A stretch of 64,000 bases of DNA from UBA8401 sp041665525 (GTDB lineage: Bacteria; Bacteroidota; Ignavibacteria; UBA10030; UBA8401): contig JBAYIS010000011.1 in the NCBI GenBank assembly GCA_041665525.1, positions 44,495 to 108,494 on the forward strand, in the 5' to 3' direction. Position numbers and translations under genes: made by a program. Below are positions 1 through 7,689 of this stretch, piece by piece (the first letter of the stretch is position 1; every line of letters begins with the position of its first letter). The notes beneath the pieces were generated by a model. That model was not told the DNA's origin and searched no databases. It saw nothing but the letters and a program-made list of their open reading frames with translations.

Positions 1-852
1 GCAAAAGTTAAATCATTAAAAGTGGTTGAGCGGATCCGGCTGCAGGAAATGATGCAGGAAATGAATCTGGGAGAATCAGACCTTGTGGATCAACGGACTG
101 CTCCGCGGCTGGGAAAACTTCTCGGCGCTTACCGATTGGTAAAAGGTTCATTTTTTGAACTAACCAATAATAAATTGAACATCGATGCATTCGTTGCTCG
201 CACGCGGACCGGAGAACTGGATGCCACAGCGAATATCACCGGGAGTATGCAGGGATTCTTCAGAATGGAGAAGGACCTCGTCTTTAAGATCCTTGGCGAA
301 TTAAAGATCACATTGACGGATGAAGAGCGCGAAGCAATTCTGGAATTACCGACGGAAAACTTCTTCGCTTTCCTTCAGTACTCGCGCGGTCTGGACTATG
401 AGGATAGAGGATTGTATACACAGGCTTTCGAAGCGTACACACAGGCAGCATCGAGCGATCCAAACTATACTCAAGCAAAGACCAGTGCATCATCTGCAAA
501 AAAAGTAGAACAACTTGTCGGTACAACATCCGAAACACCATCCGGTGAGAAACAAGCATCGGATAAGACAACACAAAGTACATCGTCCAGTAAATCTTCC
601 GGTGGAAAAGGAACGGGACCAGCTGCTTCACCACCTCCGCCTCCGCCGCCGCCAACAACAAGTGGAGGGAGTGGAGGAGGAACACCGGGTGGTGGAACAG
701 GTTTTGGAAGCCCTGCAGATCTTGTGAACAATAGAGCAAATTCATCGAGCAACAATATTAACAATACAACAATACCAGGTACGGGGTCCAGCAATACCCC
801 GCAAAACACGGTGATTACACCGTTAGCAGAACCGCCCAAACCTCCGAATTAA
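1..852 (+). CDS. CsgG/FlgO-like envelope protein with Pro/Gly-rich tail (5' partial)
   Basis: The reading frame is open from base 1, so the start and any signal peptide lie upstream of the window. The visible N-terminal part (KVVERIRLQEMMQEMNL, then GKLLGAYRLVKGSF) aligns by eye with the complete paralogue at 6900-7664 (KVVERQRIQSIIEELNL, GKLLGAKVMLFGGF), so this is the same CsgG/FlgO-related fold. After about residue 170 the protein becomes low complexity: a Ser/Thr/Lys stretch, a run of prolines (eight in a row near base 630), then Gly- and Asn-rich sequence up to the stop. The paralogue lacks this tail. CsgG-like domains sit in the periplasm or outer membrane and often belong to secretion or assembly machinery. 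The exact role here is unknown. The next gene starts 7 bp after the stop, suggesting one operon. Confidence 0.7.
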   Translation, partial: AKVKSLKVVERIRLQEMMQEMNLGESDLVDQRTAPRLGKLLGAYRLVKGSFFELTNNKLNIDAFVARTRTGELDATANITGSMQGFFRMEKDLVFKILGELKITLTDEEREAILELPTENFFAFLQYSRGLDYEDRGLYTQAFEAYTQAASSDPNYTQAKTSASSAKKVEQLVGTTSETPSGEKQASDKTTQSTSSSKSSGGKGTGPAASPPPPPPPPTTSGGSGGGTPGGGTGFGSPADLVNNRANSSSNNINNTTIPGTGSSNTPQNTVITPLAEPPKPPN

Positions 853-859
853 GAACGCC

Positions 860-3800
860 ATGAGATTTATCTTTTTATTGAGTTTGTTGTTGAGTGTAAT
901 GCTGACAGCGCAAAATCCCGTTGTTACATCATTAGGACCGGATGGTGGAGTGATTTCTGTCCTGAATGGTTCACTGACGGATGATGTTGTCCTTGCTGTT
1001 GAAAAAGGTTATGGTTTACTGCGCTCGACGGATGGAGGTGGATCGTGGAGTAAAGTGACCAACGCATCGCTTCAGATCCAAGGATTAGAAATCCGCGATA
1101 TCGTTTTTCATCCTTCCAATTCCAGTGAAATATTACTTGCCACATCGTCCGGCTTATTTCAGAGCACAGACAAAGGAATCACTTTTTCTCAGGTAACGTC
1201 ATTCCCATCTCCGCAAAATTCCGTTCATTATTCTCCAGCTGATCCTTCCATTATTTTCGGGACAGATGTGAACGGCGTCTTGAAATCAACAGATGGGGGA
1301 ACAACATGGCAGCCGTTAAAGGACAATCAATATTTCGGGAACCGGTATGTTAATCGGATCGCCGTACATCCTGCCGATACTGGAAATAGTATTCGTCTGC
1401 TTGTTTCCACAGGATTTGACGATTCGCTGGCGCTCTTTTTTTCGAGCAACAGCGGTGCCACATGGAGACCTTTCAACAAAGGTTTGCCGGCCGGCGAGGC
1501 GCGGAAGGTCTATCAAGTGGAGATCGATTCCACAGGCATTGGCAAAAAGAATTTCAGGGCGGTGATTGGAACGGCAAGCGGCATCTATGGTGCTCAGACC
1601 GATTTTTTTGATACTGCGTGGACGTCGCTCAGCAATAATACCTCCGCAGCTTCTGGTGTAATAACCGGAGGGACTCTGGTGTATGATAAATTGGATACAA
1701 CAGCTGCACTGAATGATCAGCACAAATTTTCCTTTTATTACACCTCCAATGCATCGGATTATAATGGAACCCCGCGGCCGTTTTCAACAAATAACGGTGT
1801 GTTCAAAATCGGTTCAAAATACAACTCCATCCTGCCTATCAGCATTTTTGAACCACCGCCGGTGAATAGAGTATTCTCTGAACTCGGAGATATCATCTCG
1901 CTGTTTATTCCATACCGAAAAAGTAAAGCGAAGATCTATCTTGGAACAACGAATGGCATCTATATAAGCACCGATGATGGTGCAACATGGAAACAAAAGA
2001 ATATCGGAATCAGACATACAACTATCCGCAATGTCGTGTCGGTGCCGTCGCTCGTCGGTACTCCGCTATTGTTTGCAGGTATTTTCGGCGGCGGTGTAAT
2101 TAAGTCTACAAATCTCGGCGTCACTTGGACTCCTTCAAATGTGGGACTCACATCTGCCTATGTCACTTCGCTTGCGACAGATGAAGAGGGAAAGATACTG
2201 TATGCTGGTTCGTCCTATACACTCTTTCGTTCGACCAATCGCGGATTGTCCTGGAGCGAATTGTTTAAAGTAGATTCGACTGTTGTCCTGCATAAAAATA
2301 GATTCAGTAACAGGGAGAATGAAATCACAGTACGGGTCTCCCCGCTCAATAGTTCACTCCTCTTGTTTAACAGTCAGGCACTCGGCCTCCGTCTATCCAC
2401 GGACGGCGGCGGGACATGGATGCCTGTAACGTATCCACCGGCAAATGATACCGTCAGCATCCCAGAAAATATCGAATTCGATCCTGTTGACACCTCAACA
2501 ATCTATTATGCCGGATATGGAATCTTTCGCTCAACGAACCTAGGAGGGACATGGAATTCGATTACATCCAATCTGCCGCTGAAAGCATTCAATCCCGTAA
2601 CTCAGACGACCTCGAATATCGCGGCGTTGAGTCCTACGGTCAATCCCGGTAATACCAAAGAGATATTTCTTTCTACGACATATTATGATGAAAAAGGATT
2701 CCCATTCCGGCTTTTCAAAACAACCAATGGCGGAACCAGCTGGGATTCCCTCGCATATCCTATCGCGTCGTATGATGTTATCTTTGACAGGTTCGATCCA
2801 AAGCGGATACTTGCAAGCGGACCCGGTGGAATTTTTGGTTCGCCGGATGGCGGTCTTAACTGGAAACGGTTTACTGATTCACTTTCCGTTATCCAATATT
2901 TTCTCTTAGGGCATCAGTTTGCAAACACGAACGTTGTCTATGCCGGAAGCGATCAGGGTGTCTACAAAATCGAAATGATGGACTATTCGGATCTTTCGTT
3001 TGATACTCTCTTCTATGATTTTGGAAGTATTATTACCGGAAGAGATTCCGTACGAAATATCCTTTTCCGGAATAGTGCAGGGAAGAGGAGTGTCGTTCTG
3101 CAGTATACCGGTCTCACTGATACCACTACCTTTTCCTATACAGGTCAAAAAGAATTTGAAATAGCAATCGGCGGTCAAGTTTCCGTACCGATCGTCTTTC
3201 GCCCGAAAGTATTCGGTGAGAAAAATGCTGTATTGAAATTTAAAACAAGCGATCCCGACTATCCGGAACTATCAATCCTGTTACGAGGACATGGATATAG
3301 CGTGTATCCATTCGAAAGATTCTCTTTTGAGTGCGGTTCGGTCGCTGTCGGAAAAGATACGCTGCTGTCTATCGCAATCCCAAATCAAAGCAGGAATAAA
3401 ATCATTGTTACACTCCTGGAGAATGCCGATACGGTGAACTTTGCTATAATGAGCAATCCCGTACTATCCATCGATACCGGCTCTACCGGAGCAATAGCGA
3501 TACGGTTTCAGCCAAAAAGTTCAGGCGACAAGAAAACAATTGTTCGATTCTCCACGTCCGATTCGCGGTTTCCGATTGTTCAGTTAACGTTTACCGGTTC
3601 GGGAATTGCAAAGAATTACCTGACACGAAAAATTGTGATCGATACCTCCTTTGGTATTTTCATTGATGATAGTGTCCTGGTCTCTGTCCAGTATGGATTA
3701 CTGAGAGCGTCTCTGTCGAAAGCAAATCTTAGCGTGGTTGTTCAAAAACCGTTTTACTATTCAACGAATAACTCCGTTGCTATCATTCAACCGCAGCAGC

Positions 3801-5665
3801 CGATCGTAGATGCTCGGAAGGATTCACTGCTACAGTTCGTGGCCGGCGGCGGCACGCTTGTACTTTTGGCAGATCACCGCAATTCTGCGGCAACCATCTT
3901 CAATGATTTTCTGGGAGATACGGCATGGACCGTGAAATTCGGAGCAAAGACAGGTATTCGATTTTCGTCGTCCATGCTGATCGATTCAACGAATGCGCAC
4001 GAGGGCATAGACGGACTGATAGTTGCATTGCCTGTCCGGAAGGACAAATACACTCTTCGGGCGGATAGTGTGGTATTCAATTATTGCAGCAGTCTTATGG
4101 TAGATACCATGCTTCAAAATGTTGCCTCATTATTTTCAACATTCTCCAACTCGCTCTACTCAAAAAATATCGCCGGTATCGTCTCAAAAGTTTCGCAACC
4201 TGCCGTTGTATCAGCGGTCTCGGAGATCGGGAAGGGGAGGATTATCGCCATCGCCGGTCCTGATGTTTGGCAAAATGGTGTGCCTGGAGATACAACACGG
4301 CCGTACGGAATATTCGGCGGAAAGAATCTGCAATTCGCATTAAATGTGTTCGGTTCTATTGAGAATATCCTTGCACAGTTACGTGAAACAATTGAAGAAC
4401 GATATGAGCTGATCAGCATACCATATACTTTTCAGGATTCTTCGATCTTGGCGCTATTCAGGGATCTGGGAGATTATAATAGTTATCTCTGGAGGATGTT
4501 CGGGAAATATTCCAGGAAGGACGGCTATAAGGAATTTCCGAAGGACTTCACGCGCATCGTTCGAGGTGAGGGGTATTGGCTGATCACAAAAGAGAAGAAA
4601 AAGGTGAGTCTGGGTTCAACAAGTATTTCCGGCAACGAAGAGGATTTTGAGATCAAGGTCAATCCGGGATATACAATGATCGGTAATCCTTTTCCTTACA
4701 GGGTCAGCTGGAAGAATTCGGCGAGGGAAGACAGTGTCGAAAAGGTACTCTGGTCATATAACAGCGGTGTCTATGATACTACTTCTACGGTGATGGAGCC
4801 GTTTAAAGGATATTGGGTATTCAACCGCGGAAGCAGACCGAAGATCATTCGCATCAATTCAACTCCGGTAACGACAACAGAATCTATCCCCAAAAAAGGA
4901 TTTGGTTTTGTATCGCAGTTTCCATCAGAATGGAAAATGCAAGTATCGCTCTCTTCAAAAGAGAAATCCGATCCTTTGAATTTCATCGGTGTTTTGAAAA
5001 CGGCTAAAGACGGATGGGATGATGATGATTTTGTGAAACCACCTGTCTCACCGTCGGATTATGTTTCATTGTCCTTTAAAAACATGAATGAGAACCTTTC
5101 TGCGGATTACAGGACGATAAATAATGAAGGACAATCCTGGGACTTTACCGCTATATCCAGCAAGCCCAATGAGCCGATGCATATAAAAACTGAACTCGGC
5201 GGAGATTTCCCGCCTCATTTTCAATTTTTCCTGCTGGACCTGAAAAGTGAACGGATGTATAACTTAAAGAGCCTTACTGAATATGATTTTGTCCTGCAAA
5301 AGAACGAAAATAGCCGTCAATTCCGTATTGTTGCCGGGACTGACAAATTTTTGGAGAAAAACTCGAATGGAATCCCAGTGATTCCGGTGGAATATTCATT
5401 GTCTCAAAACTTCCCCAATCCATTTAATCCGGAAACGACCATAAAATACTCCATTTCCAATAGTTCCAACGTAACACTTGAAATTTTCAATATTTTGGGG
5501 CAAAAAGTACGAACATTGGTGAATAAATATCAAGGAATTGGTTCATACTCAATTACGTGGAATGGGAAAGATAATAATGGAATCTTGGTTGCTAGTGGTA
5601 TATATTACTACCAAATTCATGCAAATAATTTCAGGTCTGTGAAAAAGATGACCTTTATCAAATAA
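860..5665 (+). CDS. Giant secreted beta-propeller/choice-of-anchor protein with T9SS sorting tail
   Basis: This 1601-residue protein begins with a signal peptide (MRFIFLLSLLLSVMLTAQ). Residues about 40-700 hold at least ten BNR/sortilin-type motifs of the form S-T-[DN]-x-G-x-[ST]-W (for example STDGGGSWS, STDDGATWKQ, STNLGVTWTP, SPDGGLNWKR), expected to build one or two beta-propellers. Two Ig-like choice-of-anchor-D/ASH-type domains follow (about 710-935). Next comes a region with a LLQFVAGGGTLVLLADH motif like the amidotransferase-like domains of Bacteroidota surface proteins, then a domain with GYTMIGNPFPYRVSW. The last ~90 residues are a T9SS sorting domain (SLSQNFPNPFNPETT, ending VKKMTFIK). 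It is probably exported and attached to, or released from, the cell surface. No catalytic motif is visible, so binding or adhesion is the best guess. It lies between a CsgG-like gene and an outer-membrane barrel in a tight + strand run. Confidence 0.8.
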   Translation: MRFIFLLSLLLSVMLTAQNPVVTSLGPDGGVISVLNGSLTDDVVLAVEKGYGLLRSTDGGGSWSKVTNASLQIQGLEIRDIVFHPSNSSEILLATSSGLFQSTDKGITFSQVTSFPSPQNSVHYSPADPSIIFGTDVNGVLKSTDGGTTWQPLKDNQYFGNRYVNRIAVHPADTGNSIRLLVSTGFDDSLALFFSSNSGATWRPFNKGLPAGEARKVYQVEIDSTGIGKKNFRAVIGTASGIYGAQTDFFDTAWTSLSNNTSAASGVITGGTLVYDKLDTTAALNDQHKFSFYYTSNASDYNGTPRPFSTNNGVFKIGSKYNSILPISIFEPPPVNRVFSELGDIISLFIPYRKSKAKIYLGTTNGIYISTDDGATWKQKNIGIRHTTIRNVVSVPSLVGTPLLFAGIFGGGVIKSTNLGVTWTPSNVGLTSAYVTSLATDEEGKILYAGSSYTLFRSTNRGLSWSELFKVDSTVVLHKNRFSNRENEITVRVSPLNSSLLLFNSQALGLRLSTDGGGTWMPVTYPPANDTVSIPENIEFDPVDTSTIYYAGYGIFRSTNLGGTWNSITSNLPLKAFNPVTQTTSNIAALSPTVNPGNTKEIFLSTTYYDEKGFPFRLFKTTNGGTSWDSLAYPIASYDVIFDRFDPKRILASGPGGIFGSPDGGLNWKRFTDSLSVIQYFLLGHQFANTNVVYAGSDQGVYKIEMMDYSDLSFDTLFYDFGSIITGRDSVRNILFRNSAGKRSVVLQYTGLTDTTTFSYTGQKEFEIAIGGQVSVPIVFRPKVFGEKNAVLKFKTSDPDYPELSILLRGHGYSVYPFERFSFECGSVAVGKDTLLSIAIPNQSRNKIIVTLLENADTVNFAIMSNPVLSIDTGSTGAIAIRFQPKSSGDKKTIVRFSTSDSRFPIVQLTFTGSGIAKNYLTRKIVIDTSFGIFIDDSVLVSVQYGLLRASLSKANLSVVVQKPFYYSTNNSVAIIQPQQPIVDARKDSLLQFVAGGGTLVLLADHRNSAATIFNDFLGDTAWTVKFGAKTGIRFSSSMLIDSTNAHEGIDGLIVALPVRKDKYTLRADSVVFNYCSSLMVDTMLQNVASLFSTFSNSLYSKNIAGIVSKVSQPAVVSAVSEIGKGRIIAIAGPDVWQNGVPGDTTRPYGIFGGKNLQFALNVFGSIENILAQLRETIEERYELISIPYTFQDSSILALFRDLGDYNSYLWRMFGKYSRKDGYKEFPKDFTRIVRGEGYWLITKEKKKVSLGSTSISGNEEDFEIKVNPGYTMIGNPFPYRVSWKNSAREDSVEKVLWSYNSGVYDTTSTVMEPFKGYWVFNRGSRPKIIRINSTPVTTTESIPKKGFGFVSQFPSEWKMQVSLSSKEKSDPLNFIGVLKTAKDGWDDDDFVKPPVSPSDYVSLSFKNMNENLSADYRTINNEGQSWDFTAISSKPNEPMHIKTELGGDFPPHFQFFLLDLKSERMYNLKSLTEYDFVLQKNENSRQFRIVAGTDKFLEKNSNGIPVIPVEYSLSQNFPNPFNPETTIKYSISNSSNVTLEIFNILGQKVRTLVNKYQGIGSYSITWNGKDNNGILVASGIYYYQIHANNFRSVKKMTFIK

Positions 5666-5677
5666 TCTTAAATTGTG

Positions 5678-6853
5678 ATGATAAATACATCTTTCAAACT
5701 CTACTATCTTCATATTTCAGCCGCATTGGTGATGCTGCCAATAATGTTCTTTGAAACAGTATCGGCACAAATCGAACATGGATCAGATAAATCGATTTTT
5801 CGCGGTGCTGCAGGCATTACTGTTGGAGGGATGCAACAACAATGGGTCCTAAAAGACTCAACGGGGAAGGAATTTGGTACACTAGTTCAGCAGTCTGCCC
5901 CTGTCGCTGTCTCCATTCCTCTCGCAAATCGTTTATTGTTATCGGTGTCAAATTCCGGAGCAATATCAAAGTTCGATACATCCAGCTCATCGAATATAGT
6001 TGATACAAGGGTCACCATGTCCTATGTTTTTCCCGGTGAGAAGTTTTGGCTGACCGGCAGCATTAGTTTTCCCACAGGGAAGACAGAACTTGACGCATCC
6101 GAGTTGCAATTAACAAATTTATTAGGTCAAACAGCATTTGGCTATAAAGTGCCGATGTTCGGTCAAGGAACTACTGGGAATTTCTCCCTGGTATATGCAG
6201 GAACATTAACAAGAAGAATGGTGCTTGGAGTTGGTCTGTCCTATTTTTACAAAGGTCCCTTCAAGCCGCTCAAAGGAGCCACGGTGGAATATAATGCCGG
6301 AGATGAGATCTCCTTAAACGTCGGTTATGATTATATCACTTTTGGCAAGAGTGCGAGGTTTTCGATCGATGTGACATCCACCTATTTTTTTCAGGATGAA
6401 GTGTCCGGTGTCGGTCCGGTATTCGAATCAGGCCCAAGAACTATTGCGACACTTTTATACAATTTAAAAACCGAAAGTGTGAATCATGGTGTTATGCTTC
6501 GCGCTCGGTATCGTTTACCGAATAATTTTATCAGCAGCGGACAGGAATATGACGCATCCCTGCAGTTGGAAGGTCAATATAGTATTGGAACTCAGTTGAG
6601 TGAAAAGATCTATGCTTCTCTGATTGGAGAAGGAAAGTATTATACTCCGGACCAGATCCCGTCAGGGATAACGTATATTGAAACCGGTGAAGCTCAAATT
6701 GGTGCTGCCGGGGCGGATTTTGTGCTGTTGTTCTGGGAATCGGTTATGCCAACCATGGGTGTGCGTTACGCAATGGGTTCGGTAACGATCTCCGGCGCAA
6801 CCTATGACGTCAATGGATTGGAGGCGAACGTCGGCCTCAAATTTTCATTTTGA
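5678..6853 (+). CDS. Predicted outer-membrane beta-barrel protein
   Basis: The product is 391 residues with an N-terminal hydrophobic signal segment ending near FFETVSAQ. The rest is rich in alternating hydrophobic/polar strands with many aromatic residues and ends in a phenylalanine (GLKFSF), the usual C-terminal signature of a barrel recognised by the BAM complex. I chose the ATG at 5678. A GTG directly before it (5675) is the alternative. The start lies 12 bp after the stop of the T9SS protein, so the two are probably co-transcribed. I do not recognise a specific family. With CsgG-like proteins on both sides it may be the membrane partner of that system, but this is inference. Confidence 0.6.
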   Translation: MINTSFKLYYLHISAALVMLPIMFFETVSAQIEHGSDKSIFRGAAGITVGGMQQQWVLKDSTGKEFGTLVQQSAPVAVSIPLANRLLLSVSNSGAISKFDTSSSSNIVDTRVTMSYVFPGEKFWLTGSISFPTGKTELDASELQLTNLLGQTAFGYKVPMFGQGTTGNFSLVYAGTLTRRMVLGVGLSYFYKGPFKPLKGATVEYNAGDEISLNVGYDYITFGKSARFSIDVTSTYFFQDEVSGVGPVFESGPRTIATLLYNLKTESVNHGVMLRARYRLPNNFISSGQEYDASLQLEGQYSIGTQLSEKIYASLIGEGKYYTPDQIPSGITYIETGEAQIGAAGADFVLLFWESVMPTMGVRYAMGSVTISGATYDVNGLEANVGLKFSF

Positions 6854-6899
6854 AGAATTGTAATCACTTATCATTTACTTATACTGGAAGGAAATCAGT

Positions 6900-7664
6900 A
6901 TGAAACAAAAACAGGTACTCTTTGGTTTGCTTGCGCTCTGTTCATTCATGGTGAACAGTGTTTTTTTCGTTCAGCATGCGCTGGCAGGCGATCCAAAAAC
7001 GATCGCAGTATTGTATTTCGAAAACAATAGTGTCGTCGATAAGGACAAACTGGATCCGCTGAAAAAGGGACTGGCCGATATGATGATCACGGAAATGACG
7101 AAGATCAAAGGGATTAAAGTGGTGGAACGTCAACGCATACAATCCATCATCGAGGAATTAAACCTGAATGAAACCGATATGGTGGACAAGACCACGACGC
7201 AGAAAATGGGAAAATTGCTCGGCGCTAAAGTGATGCTGTTTGGCGGATTCTCAAACCTGTTCAACGACAAACTCCGTATTGATGTCCGCATTGTGCGGAC
7301 TGAAACAGGCGAAACGCTGAAAGCGGAAGAGGAAACAGGCGAACTGGATGAATTCCTGACTATGTTGCAGTCGCTGGTGAAGAAGATCGCAGCCGACCTG
7401 GAAGTGAAGATGACGTCGGAGGACGAAGACAGACTGGAAGCGTCGAAAGACGGTAATTTTGATGGCTACGTGACCTATGCTCAGGCTTTGAATTACGAGG
7501 ACCAGGGAAAGAAATTGGAGAAACAAGGAAAGAAGACAGATGCAAAATCGGCGTATGAGAGCGCTAAGTCCATGTATCAAAAAGCATGGGATGAGTCCGA
7601 AGGATATGAACCGGCCAAACAGAAAGTGGAAGAGATGGCGTCGTTAATTTCGAAATTGAAATAA
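6900..7664 (+). CDS. CsgG/FlgO-like periplasmic protein
   Basis: A 254-residue protein with a signal peptide (cleavage probably near QHALAGDPK) followed by a CsgG/FlgO-like alpha/beta domain: KTIAVLYFENNSVVD, then GLADMMITEMTKIKGIKVVER, then MGKLLGAKVMLFGG. Proteins of this type begin with an 'IAVLPFEN'-like strand and are found in periplasmic or outer-membrane assembly factors. The C-terminal ~70 residues are charged and helical, resembling a single TPR-like hairpin (YEDQGKKLEKQGKKTDAKSAYESAKSMYQKAWDE). No lipobox cysteine is present, unlike true CsgG. A good Shine-Dalgarno (GGAAGGAA) precedes the ATG. It is a paralogue of the partial gene at the window start and lies 25 bp before a third CsgG-like protein. 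Confidence 0.7.
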   Translation: MKQKQVLFGLLALCSFMVNSVFFVQHALAGDPKTIAVLYFENNSVVDKDKLDPLKKGLADMMITEMTKIKGIKVVERQRIQSIIEELNLNETDMVDKTTTQKMGKLLGAKVMLFGGFSNLFNDKLRIDVRIVRTETGETLKAEEETGELDEFLTMLQSLVKKIAADLEVKMTSEDEDRLEASKDGNFDGYVTYAQALNYEDQGKKLEKQGKKTDAKSAYESAKSMYQKAWDESEGYEPAKQKVEEMASLISKLK

Positions 7665-7689
7665 TTAATCATCATTCAGGAGAAGAACA

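Noticed and set aside
308..839. Antisense open frames opposite the low-complexity tail of the first gene
   Set aside because: They arise from the repetitive Pro/Gly codons, and the + frame is confirmed by its paralogue.
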